Source: Pseudobutyrivibrio ruminis
Lineage (GTDB): Bacteria > Bacillota > Clostridia > Lachnospirales > Lachnospiraceae
DNA length: 64,000 nt
Direction: 5' to 3'
NCBI GenBank assembly: GCA_015057305.1
Contig: SVES01000004.1
Location: 49,527-113,526, forward strand
Notes under the pieces: generated by a model
The model's input: only the letters and a program-made list of their open reading frames with translations
Databases searched by the model: none
What the model was told of the DNA's origin: nothing
Made by a program: the position numbers and the translations under genes
In this document: in pieces, positions 54,513 through 62,824 of the stretch
How the letters are laid out: every line of letters starts with the position of its first letter
Position numbering within the stretch: the stretch's first letter is position 1

Positions 54513-56186
54513 TTACTGAACATTGTATGTACATCCACCTGGTACAACTGAACCAGTGTTGTTAAATCCAAAAGCAGTGATAAGCTCTGAATTATATACA
54601 TAATTCTGTAATGGAAGGAATAAACCATATACCCAATGATTTTCCATGATATATTCCCATGCTGCATCTACATTATCCTGTGTATGAGTCTCTGCAAGCT
54701 CAGCTGTCTGGATTAATTCCTGTAATTTAGAATCATCTACAAAATTCTTTGTAAGACCAGTACCTGTCTTGCTACCGTCAAAATAAATACCCCACACATT
54801 TACAATAGCTCCTGATGGATTAGAGAAGTTTGCAATAGTAAAATCCCACTTTGTTGGATCACTCTCATATGTAAGATATGTGCCAAGCTCCATTGAGCTT
54901 ACATTTAATGTAATTCCAAGAGGTGCAAGCTCTTCGAGAAGAATCTCGCCTATATCAGCTAATGCTGGATCAAGTGTGTGGCAGATAAGTGTAAGCTCCA
55001 CTCCATCTGGATACTCTGACTCTGCCATTAATTCCTTAGCCTTCTCTAAATTATATTCTGGAACCAAATTTTCCCATTCTGAATTGTAGTCATCATAGTT
55101 AGGTCCACCAAGTACGTAGCTGACAACATTTCCTCCGCCATTAATTGCACTTGCAATAAAATCTGAATCAATAGCATACATAATAGCCTCACGAAGTTTT
55201 GGATCATGTAAAGGGCTTTCCTCTGATGAATTAAAGGCTAAAACATTGGCGTTGTTTTTTGCTGATGAATAAACATTATACTTTTCAGCATATGCTCCAC
55301 CATCCTGGAAATTTACTAAATCCTGAGCAGATACACTTTCTGAATAATCAATTGTATCTGTCTGCAATGCCATAGTAATCTGTGAAGACTCTGAAATAAC
55401 CTTACAATCAATTACCTCTACATTCTGCATTTCAACAGGAAGATCAATAAGCTCAGGTCTATCAGCTTCCCAGTAGTTTTCATTAAGAACAAGTGTCATA
55501 CCAATACCACTAGAAAAGCTTCCTTCCTCAACCTTATATGGACCTGATGCGATTGGAGTTGTTACCATCTTGTCAGGGCTTGCATTAAATGATTCTTCAC
55601 TTACAATATTGAATGCGCAAACAGCTCCTTCAAATGTATTAGCAGATGGATTGTCATTGAATACAAGAGTGAATTCCAAGTCCGAATCAACAATAACCTC
55701 TTTTACATTGTTTGCATCATTCATAAGCCCCTGACGCTGATATTCTTCAATACTAAATTTTACGTCGCTTGCGGTGATGCTATTTCCAGCCGAATCAACT
55801 ATTCCATCGTAAAGCTTGCAATGATAAACTTCTTCTGACTCTTTCTCATAGCTCTCCATAAGAACAGGCTTAAGTTCACCACCAAATCCATCTCTGTTCA
55901 TAAGCTTTTGAAAAATTTCATCCCTGACTGTGCCAGAAATAGTTTCTCCATAATCACCTAAAAATGGATTCAGATCATCCAGTGAATTCAGCTGAACCGT
56001 AACCTTTGTTGCCTTAACGTCAGCTTGTGCAGTAGTCTGCTCAGCAACTGTTGTGTCCTGATTAGCAGTATCCACTGCACCATTTGCTGCACCAGTACTA
56101 TCTGTTCCACTAGAGCCGCATGCTACTAATGAAAATACCATAGCAGATGCAAGTGCTACTGATGCAAACTTCTTCATCTTTCTCAT
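54513..56186 (-). CDS. Solute-binding lipoprotein, peptide/nickel family 5 (module 3)
   Basis: The 557-residue product has lipobox LVAC with Cys 23, a Thr/Ala/Gln-rich linker of about 30 residues and the family 5 fold, with IASGPYKVEEG and KLREAIMYAIDSDFIASAI. AGGAGG lies 5 bases before the ATG. The promoter at 56271-56299 has the same hexamers as that of module 1. It is the first gene of the module 3 main operon, downstream of a LysR gene. Confidence 0.93.
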   Translation of the reverse strand: MRKMKKFASVALASAMVFSLVACGSSGTDSTGAANGAVDTANQDTTVAEQTTAQADVKATKVTVQLNSLDDLNPFLGDYGETISGTVRDEIFQKLMNRDGFGGELKPVLMESYEKESEEVYHCKLYDGIVDSAGNSITASDVKFSIEEYQRQGLMNDANNVKEVIVDSDLEFTLVFNDNPSANTFEGAVCAFNIVSEESFNASPDKMVTTPIASGPYKVEEGSFSSGIGMTLVLNENYWEADRPELIDLPVEMQNVEVIDCKVISESSQITMALQTDTIDYSESVSAQDLVNFQDGGAYAEKYNVYSSAKNNANVLAFNSSEESPLHDPKLREAIMYAIDSDFIASAINGGGNVVSYVLGGPNYDDYNSEWENLVPEYNLEKAKELMAESEYPDGVELTLICHTLDPALADIGEILLEELAPLGITLNVSSMELGTYLTYESDPTKWDFTIANFSNPSGAIVNVWGIYFDGSKTGTGLTKNFVDDSKLQELIQTAELAETHTQDNVDAAWEYIMENHWVYGLFLPLQNYVYNSELITAFGFNNTGSVVPGGCTYNVQ

Positions 56187-56233
56187 AAAAACCTCCTACT
56201 ACATTAATCATATTTGGGATTCCCCCTAGTTTT

Positions 56234-56261
56234 ACGAGGGTATTTTCCTTGTGCCCCTCGT
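56234..56261 (-). promoter_or_regulatory. Leader hairpin between promoter and module 3 binding-protein gene
   Basis: ACGAGGG (56234-56240) and CCCTCGT (56255-56261) form a 7-bp stem with a 14-base loop right after the predicted -10. It may be an operator or an RNA-stabilising 5' hairpin. Confidence 0.4.
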
Positions 56262-56270
56262 CTTGAAATA

Positions 56271-56299
56271 ATAATAAGTTTCGGCAATCTAACCTTCAA
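56271..56299 (-). promoter_or_regulatory. Sigma-A promoter of module 3 importer
   Basis: TTGAAG (56294-56299) and TATTAT (56271-56276) on the minus strand are 17 bases apart, identical in both hexamers and spacing to 16542-16570 before the module 1 importer. Confidence 0.62.
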
Positions 56300-56336
56300 T
56301 TCTTGTTTCACTTCGTTCATTTACCAAAAAGAAATG

Positions 56337-56364
56337 AAAAAAGCACATGGAATTTACCATGTGC
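56337..56364 (-). terminator. Intrinsic terminator after LysR gene
   Basis: GCACATGG/CCATGTGC (56343-56350 with 56357-56364) is an 8-bp stem followed by six T on the minus strand, 22 bases past the LysR stop. Confidence 0.85.
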
Positions 56365-56386
56365 CTTGTGATAACAACAATCTGTT

Positions 56387-57274
56387 TTATTCATTTGTAT
56401 CTTGTTTTCGGCAAAAGTCTATAAGTAGCTCTGCCCCATGTGATAGTTCCTTATCCTTATGGTAACAACACCATACAGAATAATTATACTTTGGTTCCAA
56501 CTCAATAATAGCTATATTGTCATGAGCCTTTTTATCAAGAATACGTCCTGATAGTATGGCTACTCCAAAATTCTTCTGTACTAAATTTACTATTTCCGGA
56601 CCTCGTTCCACTTTTATATTACTCTTTGGAACAAAGCCCGCCTCCGTAAAGAAATTATTGTGGGGATTGTATTTACCATCTGCTGTTCCGTAATCATGAA
56701 ACAAAATAAAGTTCTCATCTTTAATATCCTGTATGGTTACACACTCCCTGTTTGCTAAAGGATGTTCCTTATTTACTGCAAGAACCATTCGTTCATGAAC
56801 ATATGGCATACAGATTAAAGAATCCATCACCTCAGATATGTCACATAAAAAATATAAATCAAATGCTCTGGATTCAACTACATTATTTACCTGCTTAGGA
56901 TAAAACTCTCCATGCCTGATATCCATCAAGTACTCTTCATGTTGTGTATGAAATGCTACAGCCAAATCGCCAAGATGATAATTTGTCCAGATTCTAATAC
57001 GCTGTTCTCTAATTTCCAACTTACTTTGTATCTTCTTTTTGCAATTATTATCTAACTCTACAATTTGTAAAGCATAGGACAAAAATATTTGCCCATATTC
57101 CCCTAATTTAATATGTTTACCCTTCTTTTCAAACAGGCTAACTCCCAATTCATTTTCAAGCATCTTTATATGCTTGAACAATGAGGATTGTGATATATAC
57201 ATCTTTTCGGCCGCATCAGCATAGCTTTCTATTTCAGCTAGTTGGATAAACTCTTTAAGATATTGTATTTCCAT
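56387..57274 (-). CDS. LysR-family transcriptional regulator
   Basis: The 295-residue product has the LysR HTH in the first 60 residues (EFIQLAEIESYADAAEKMYI, SQSSLFKHIKMLENELGVSL) and a ligand domain (HERMVLAVNKEHPLANRE, VNLVQKNFGVAILSG). GGAGGGG precedes the ATG. It lies 18 bases after the esterase gene 57293-58957 and upstream of the module 3 promoter, the natural place for the regulator of both. It is similar in its HTH to 59069-59944. Confidence 0.92.
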   Translation of the reverse strand: MEIQYLKEFIQLAEIESYADAAEKMYISQSSLFKHIKMLENELGVSLFEKKGKHIKLGEYGQIFLSYALQIVELDNNCKKKIQSKLEIREQRIRIWTNYHLGDLAVAFHTQHEEYLMDIRHGEFYPKQVNNVVESRAFDLYFLCDISEVMDSLICMPYVHERMVLAVNKEHPLANRECVTIQDIKDENFILFHDYGTADGKYNPHNNFFTEAGFVPKSNIKVERGPEIVNLVQKNFGVAILSGRILDKKAHDNIAIIELEPKYNYSVWCCYHKDKELSHGAELLIDFCRKQDTNE

Positions 57275-57292
57275 CCTTCCCCTCCGTAAAAA

Positions 57293-58957
57293 CTAATAAA
57301 TCTGTGTTATTTCACCTGTTTGTGTATCTCTTTTAAATCTTCTTAAAAATTCCCATGAAAGCTCTGCCATCTGTGGCATTATCATATGGGGCGTATTTTC
57401 AATTGATGCATATCTAAAAAGGCAATTGCCATCATCATTTACATAATCAGATATATATACTTCCGTACCCATTATATATCTTACTTCAGTTCTATCTGAA
57501 GGTACTCCATTCATTCGTGTAGCATAATCATCGCAAGTTAAAGCTTCGTCAATTTCCTTATCTGAATAAATTTTATGCCTCCATGCTTTCATCCTGTTCT
57601 GAAAGCACTTTATATCAGCCTCTCTTTCATTTTTAGTTCTATTTTTTATGTAATTATTTTCTAAATTTCCATTTATATCAATTAAAGGATAATCATATTT
57701 TTGAAAATCTATAATCAGTTTTTGGGCATCTTTTAAATAATAATCAGCCCTTGCACCATATTCTAGACCTACTGGATCACAAAGAGCAGCACAAGCTGCT
57801 ATAAGCTTTGGATGATTTCTGTAAAATTCTTGAGCATAATAGCCATTATGTGATTGACCTGCAAGATATACCCTGGTTTCATCAACCATGGAATAGTTTT
57901 CTATGGTGTTTTCAATAACATTAGGCAATAACTCATCATTATCCTTTGGAGTTTCCATTGCAAAAAACAACATCATAAACTGACCTTTCCCACAAATTTC
58001 AATAAAATCATAGTAGAATTGGAAGGCTGTCAGCATTGTATATTGTAAACTCTTTCTAGGTTCCTTCATCACAATTAGTAATGGCATGGTTCCTTTTTCC
58101 ATGGAATAAGCATTTTTAGGAGTTAAGGTTACATACCACTCTCTACCTAACTGATGCTCCTCATAGCAAATTCCTTTTTCCTTAAAAAGCTCTTGAAGCT
58201 TTTCATCATTTACTCCCCTGCAATCTCTTTCTAATTTCATGCTCTCAGCTTGTCTCTTACCACCAATACTTCTGATATGCATATCATAATTCCACTCTGG
58301 AACAATTCGCTTATATATTCTACTAATATCATATTGATGAGCAGACTTTGCAACAAGCATCCCAGAAATGTCAACCACCTTCCTTCCACATAACTGACTT
58401 GTTTTCAACTTAGTTTCATACCCGTCAAGTAAAGTGGCATCCAAATATACCTCATCATATGAAATTCTAAAGGTCCCAGCAGTTTCAATTGCCTTTTCCG
58501 TCATTGCTCCGCCTGATGCCATCCTAACATCAATAAACTGTACTAATACATTTTCAATTGATGCCTGCTCCAACAGGTCTTTATTGGCAGCCAAAAGATT
58601 CATTGCCTCATGCCTAGAATCTGCGCCTATATAAGGAATAAATAATACCTTTGGATGCTCAAGCTGTTGCTTTTCGATGATAGCTGGAGCCATGACAATT
58701 CCCATCATTCCGTAGCTGGAAAAATACATTCCTTTATGTCTCCATTCCTCTACCACATCCTTAAAATAATATTGTTGATTACAGGTATCTTTGATTTCAT
58801 CATTACGTTCTACATAGTATTCTTTAACTTCTCGTTCTATTAATACTTTTTCTAGAAATTTAAAAATAGGTGCTGCCTCATTTTCCCTATTCATCCATGT
58901 TTCATCTTCCCATAGACTAATATCCTCGTAACTATATTCCTTATTATATAACTTCAT
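57293..58957 (-). CDS. GQSHNG-type alpha/beta-hydrolase esterase (paralogue upstream of module 3)
   Basis: The 554-residue product is a full-length paralogue of 46305-48068: a N-terminal region of about 270 residues, then RVYLAGQSHNGYYAQEFYRN with the likely nucleophile Ser near 380, PKLIAACAALCDP, and the C-terminal TRMNGVPSDRTEVRYIMG with ENTPHMIMPQMAELSWEF. No signal peptide is present. It is transcribed ahead of a LysR gene from its own promoter region. Two diverged copies flanking one importer suggest different acyl or alcohol specificities. The substrate is unknown. Confidence 0.75.
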   Translation of the reverse strand: MKLYNKEYSYEDISLWEDETWMNRENEAAPIFKFLEKVLIEREVKEYYVERNDEIKDTCNQQYYFKDVVEEWRHKGMYFSSYGMMGIVMAPAIIEKQQLEHPKVLFIPYIGADSRHEAMNLLAANKDLLEQASIENVLVQFIDVRMASGGAMTEKAIETAGTFRISYDEVYLDATLLDGYETKLKTSQLCGRKVVDISGMLVAKSAHQYDISRIYKRIVPEWNYDMHIRSIGGKRQAESMKLERDCRGVNDEKLQELFKEKGICYEEHQLGREWYVTLTPKNAYSMEKGTMPLLIVMKEPRKSLQYTMLTAFQFYYDFIEICGKGQFMMLFFAMETPKDNDELLPNVIENTIENYSMVDETRVYLAGQSHNGYYAQEFYRNHPKLIAACAALCDPVGLEYGARADYYLKDAQKLIIDFQKYDYPLIDINGNLENNYIKNRTKNEREADIKCFQNRMKAWRHKIYSDKEIDEALTCDDYATRMNGVPSDRTEVRYIMGTEVYISDYVNDDGNCLFRYASIENTPHMIMPQMAELSWEFLRRFKRDTQTGEITQIY

Positions 58958-58984
58958 AAAATCACCCCACTTGTTTTTTTTATT

Positions 58985-59015
58985 ATTCTTGCATCAAACA
59001 ATTGAGGCTTCAATT
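58985..59015 (-). promoter_or_regulatory. Palindrome and promoter-like element upstream of the 554-residue esterase
   Basis: AATTGA-GGCT-TCAATT (59000-59015) is a perfect 6-bp inverted repeat. It contains TTGAAG on the minus strand (59008-59013), the same -35 as the importer promoters; the matching -10 (AAGAAT, 17 bases on) is weak, as expected for an activator-dependent promoter. Confidence 0.4.
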
Positions 59016-59068
59016 CCAATTAGACAATCTTTGTTTCATAAAAAGAAAAAGATTGTTTCACCCATTTT

Positions 59069-59944
59069 TTATTTACCATCCCATCTTATTCTTTTTTTTG
59101 CAAATTCTATGAAACTAAGAACTGCTTCATTACTCTCATTCCTTCTGTAGCAAAGGTAACAATTACGACTTATATCTGTCTTTAGATTAATAAGAGTTAA
59201 GCCTTGCTCATTGAATTCTAATACATTTTCAAATACTAGAGCGATGCCTACATGTTCTCGTACCATTCGTCTAATTGATTCGTCACTGGTTGCTGTCATT
59301 ACTACATGAGGAACAAAATCTGTTGTCTTAAAAAGTTTAACTCGTTCATCCTCTGTATCTGGAATCCAGGCAAAGGAAACTATTTCCTCATCATTCAATT
59401 CAGACAGTTCTAAGAGCTTTCTATTTTCAAAGGGATGTCCTTCATATACCATAACGCAAAGGGGTCTACTCTCAAAAGGAAGAATTTCGAACTCATCATT
59501 TAGCCTTTCAGGTGATTCTAATATCCCCACATCAACCTCATCCATTGCTAACAACTTACATCCATCCTTACCTTCCTGACCATAGCTTGCATCAATTTTA
59601 TATTCAGGATGGCTCCTATTAAAATCCATTATCAGCTTTATATTGGCCAGTTCCATATAAAGTCTGACATTCCCCAACATTCCCTCATTACCTTTAGTTA
59701 GGGCTCTACGTAATTGACCATCTATGTTTTCTAATTGCCGGGCATAGGAAATAAAGCGTTTTCCAGCTGGCGACAAAGATATTTTCTTACCATTCTTTTC
59801 GAAAAGTGTTACTCCTAAGTCAGCTTCCAATGCTTTTATATGCTTGAATAAGGAGCTCTGAGAAATGTATAAAATATCAGCTGAACGCTCATAATTAAGC
59901 ACCGATGATAGAACTAAAAATTCTTTAACGTATTCAACTTCCAT
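59069..59944 (-). CDS. LysR-family transcriptional regulator
   Basis: The 291-residue product has a LysR HTH (EFLVLSSVLNYERSADILYI, SQSSLFKHIKALEADLGVTL) and ligand domain (SRPLCVMVYEGHPFENRK). GAGGAG precedes the ATG. It is followed by a 111-base gap with the esterase promoter region, and preceded by an MFS gene with its own hairpin. It is a near relative of 56387-57274, so the pair probably arose by duplication. Control of the adjacent esterase is inferred. Confidence 0.92.
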   Translation of the reverse strand: MEVEYVKEFLVLSSVLNYERSADILYISQSSLFKHIKALEADLGVTLFEKNGKKISLSPAGKRFISYARQLENIDGQLRRALTKGNEGMLGNVRLYMELANIKLIMDFNRSHPEYKIDASYGQEGKDGCKLLAMDEVDVGILESPERLNDEFEILPFESRPLCVMVYEGHPFENRKLLELSELNDEEIVSFAWIPDTEDERVKLFKTTDFVPHVVMTATSDESIRRMVREHVGIALVFENVLEFNEQGLTLINLKTDISRNCYLCYRRNESNEAVLSFIEFAKKRIRWDGK

Positions 59945-60019
59945 ACTAATCTCCTCATGTAACCATTAAATACTTTAAAATAATTCTAGCATATTTGTAA
60001 TAACTTCTGTAACAATAAG

Positions 60020-60050
60020 TAGTCACCCTCAGAAAACCTGTGGGTGACTA
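60020..60050 (-). terminator. Hairpin after the MFS gene
   Basis: TAGTCACCC (60020-60028) and GGGTGACTA (60042-60050) form a perfect 9-bp stem 34 bases past the MFS stop. Only a short T-rich stretch (CTTATTGTT) follows on the minus strand, so termination may be partial. Confidence 0.55.
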
Positions 60051-60083
60051 CCGAAGGAGAAACTTTGAAAAAAAGTAATAATC

Positions 60084-61310
60084 TTATTTCATTTGAAAAT
60101 CTGTTTCTATATCTCTTATTCTACTTTTCTTTACAAGAATAAACAGAGCACTAAGGAAAACTGGAATAGACATTATAGCCCAAACAATTGCTGAGTATCC
60201 CATATTTCCAGCAAAAATACCAAAAATTGTTGGACCTATTAGGGTACCTGCATCCATACCAATATAGTATGTACCAGAAGCAGAGCCCCTCCGCTCATCT
60301 GATACTGCTTTGAGACTAAGAGACTGAATCATTGGTTGCAATGCTCCATAACCAAATGCATTAATTATAGCCGCAAGCAATAAAACTACTATTCCATTGG
60401 CATAACCTATCATTATCAAAGATACTCCTGTCAAAATTGCGCAGGTTATACCAACTGGAGTAAATCCAAGCTTTTCTGTTATGTTTCCAATAATTGGTCT
60501 TGTAATGATAGCGGTTATCGCATATACGGTAAAGAAATATCCCGCTCCTACAATTCCTCTTTCTTGTGCGTACAACAGCAAGAAGTTTTGAATACTTGTA
60601 TATCCTATAGCTATCAAAAAAATTATCATAGCCGGTGTAATAGCTTCCTTTGCCACCATATTATCCCATCTAAGATTAAATGGAACTTTATCGTGGGGAG
60701 CCGTTTTAACAAAAGAAGCCAAAATTATAGATACAATCATGATGCCAGCAAATATTATATATACATTATGGTAGCCTACCTTCGATGCCATACTATCACC
60801 AAGTGCTGGTCCAATTGCTTGTGATACCACCTGTGCTGTACCATAATATCCCATTCCTGCCGAAAACTTATTCTTTGGCAAAACATCAGATACAATTGTC
60901 ATACAACAGGAATTTCCAAATGCATTTCCTATTCCTTGAAGCAGTCTAAATGCTATAAGTACAGCTATTGTAGGTATTCCAGTAGCATTAGATATATTGG
61001 GAGCAAATGAAAATCCTAAGAATGCAATTGTCATAAGTCCCATGGCTGAAAGCAAAAGAAGCTTACGACTCCAAGCATTCATAGCAGGACCTGATACAAA
61101 TCTAAATAGCAATGCTGTTATAGCAAATGAGCTTCCCAAAAGTCCTACTTGAGCAGCTGGTGTTCCCAATGAATCAGCATATTTAGAAAGTAAAGAATTA
61201 CTCATCTGTAGTCCCATATTCATTGCCATGTTTGCAAAAAATATACTAATAAACATAAAATTCCATATTGTCGTAGGCGGATTCCACGCTGTTTCTTTTG
61301 CCTTTTCCAT
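60084..61310 (-). CDS. MFS transporter (12-helix)
   Basis: The 408-residue product has twelve helices, an MFS loop 2-3 region (SGPAMNAWSRKLLLL, a weakened form of the usual motif), FRLLQGIGNAFGNSCCMTIVSDVLPKNKFSAGMGYYG for helices 4-5, and a helix 8-9 region with TRPIIGNITEKLGF. It resembles small-molecule efflux or metabolite MFS proteins more than sugar symporters. It lies between a lipoprotein gene and a LysR gene. Direction and substrate are unknown; import or export of an aromatic acid would suit the locus. Confidence 0.9.
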   Translation of the reverse strand: MEKAKETAWNPPTTIWNFMFISIFFANMAMNMGLQMSNSLLSKYADSLGTPAAQVGLLGSSFAITALLFRFVSGPAMNAWSRKLLLLSAMGLMTIAFLGFSFAPNISNATGIPTIAVLIAFRLLQGIGNAFGNSCCMTIVSDVLPKNKFSAGMGYYGTAQVVSQAIGPALGDSMASKVGYHNVYIIFAGIMIVSIILASFVKTAPHDKVPFNLRWDNMVAKEAITPAMIIFLIAIGYTSIQNFLLLYAQERGIVGAGYFFTVYAITAIITRPIIGNITEKLGFTPVGITCAILTGVSLIMIGYANGIVVLLLAAIINAFGYGALQPMIQSLSLKAVSDERRGSASGTYYIGMDAGTLIGPTIFGIFAGNMGYSAIVWAIMSIPVFLSALFILVKKSRIRDIETDFQMK

Positions 61311-61348
61311 AGTTAGATAAACCCTTTCAAATATTTCTTTTAGTATTT

Positions 61349-62689
61349 TTATTTCATTGTTCCAATATGCTCTTTTGCAAATGTCATAAAACCAGTACCA
61401 TTGTATTCATCATCTCCAAAATACACATTATTACGCTTACTAAACATATCTCCTGTATGTCCACCATATGCTTGAGCAAGATACCATAAAGCAAGCTCCA
61501 CATCATCATTTTCAATCGACTCATCATCTACAACAGCCTGAGCATCAGCAATCGCTTTCGTAAATATTGTCACATAATCCTCTGTGACATACATTTCTCC
61601 CTCTGCTACATCAGAGCCATCTCCTGCTTCTGAAACTGCTATACTTTCCATGTCATCTGTAACCTTATCAATAACTTCTTGAAGTTTAGCTTTCGCATTA
61701 TCGCCCAATGAATATCCAACTGTAACCCCTGGTGCGCAGGTCCATTGAATCACATCAATATTTTCCAAATCCCCAAGCCACATCATTCCAAATACCGGCT
61801 GGCTAGGCTTATTTGCATTTCCTAAAAATGGTGTTGTAATTCTTGTATCTAACATCACAGAACCATCTGCAAAGGTTACTGTAAATGAATCATGACCTTC
61901 TGCATCTGTTGTAATATCCACTTTTGCTATAGTTTTTTCAACAGCATCTGCGCTCTTTATATGCCACTCATCTGCTTCCTTCCAAAATAAAACAATATCT
62001 TGGTCATTAACCTCGCCCTCCACATTGTCGTTTTTGAATTCAATCTTAGAAGGATCTGCTCCTTCTGTTAATTCGCCTTTTACACTATCCTGCAACTCAA
62101 TGGTTGTAAATTCATCTCCTTTATTTACCTTATGTGCCATTGCTGCATCAAAAACTGTAATATCAATAGCGGTAGCAATTCCATTTTCGATAGTTACTTC
62201 ATAGTTAATTCCTGAAAGCATTGTATTGGCATTTACAAAATCAACAATAGCCTGGTCAAATTCTTCATTTTCACCTGAAAACAGAATATGTGCATTATAT
62301 GACCATGTACCATCTTCATTAATCCAAAATGTCTTTCTATCATTGGTATACATTTCTTCAGCACTATAGGTTCCATCCTCATTTTTTGTAGGAAGATTTT
62401 CCCCGTTAATTGTAACCTTTCCTTCATCAATTAATTCCTTAACCCCATCAGCTGCAGTGCCTTCGAATAAGTAATCATAGCTAGAATCCGTAATACCTGT
62501 TTTGCCATCAGCATATAGTGTCATTACACCATCCTCTATAGCCTCTTCACTTTCTTCTGTGGCAGGAGCTTCTGCTTCCTGCATTTCACTAGTCGTCTCG
62601 CTTGGGTTTCCACATGCTGTTAGATTTCCCAAAGAAATTGCGCCAACTAGCGCTCCTGTTAACAACCGTTTAACCATTTTGTTTTTCAT
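61349..62689 (-). CDS. Lipoprotein of unknown function
   Basis: I do not recognise the family. The product of about 446 residues has a lipoprotein signal with lipobox LTAC, an acidic Glu/Thr/Ala-rich linker, then repeats of beta-rich segments (YADGKTGITDSSYDYLFEG; NEDGTWSYNAHILFSG; TFADGSVMLDTRITTPFLG). The start is set at the ATG at 62689, five bases after GGAGGG. A terminator hairpin ends only about 6 bases before this ribosome site, so the gene depends on readthrough. It is followed 38 bases later by the MFS gene. Extracellular binding or heme/flavin-type redox roles cannot be told apart. Confidence 0.75.
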   Translation of the reverse strand: MKNKMVKRLLTGALVGAISLGNLTACGNPSETTSEMQEAEAPATEESEEAIEDGVMTLYADGKTGITDSSYDYLFEGTAADGVKELIDEGKVTINGENLPTKNEDGTYSAEEMYTNDRKTFWINEDGTWSYNAHILFSGENEEFDQAIVDFVNANTMLSGINYEVTIENGIATAIDITVFDAAMAHKVNKGDEFTTIELQDSVKGELTEGADPSKIEFKNDNVEGEVNDQDIVLFWKEADEWHIKSADAVEKTIAKVDITTDAEGHDSFTVTFADGSVMLDTRITTPFLGNANKPSQPVFGMMWLGDLENIDVIQWTCAPGVTVGYSLGDNAKAKLQEVIDKVTDDMESIAVSEAGDGSDVAEGEMYVTEDYVTIFTKAIADAQAVVDDESIENDDVELALWYLAQAYGGHTGDMFSKRNNVYFGDDEYNGTGFMTFAKEHIGTMK

Positions 62690-62705
62690 CATTACCCTCC
62701 AATCT

Positions 62706-62733
62706 AAAAAATGAGCAGGCATAAAGCCTGCTC
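62706..62733 (-). terminator. Terminator directly upstream of lipoprotein ribosome site
   Basis: GAGCAGGC (62713-62720) and GCCTGCTC (62726-62733) form a perfect 8-bp stem followed by six T on the minus strand. GGAGGG of the next gene begins about 6 bases later, so no promoter fits between. Confidence 0.85.
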
Positions 62734-62751
62734 AACAAACTTTACTATTAA

Positions 62752-62780
62752 ATTTTCTACAAAATGGATAATAGCTTCAA
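62752..62780 (-). promoter_or_regulatory. Promoter-like element upstream of the terminator/lipoprotein leader
   Basis: TTGAAG (62775-62780) with GAAAAT (62752-62757) 17 bases away on the minus strand resembles the importer promoters but has a poor -10. If used, its transcript would run straight into the hairpin at 62706-62733. Confidence 0.25.
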
Positions 62781-62824
62781 TTCAAATAAATATAGTTTCA
62801 TTTCCAAAATTGAAATGTCTAATA

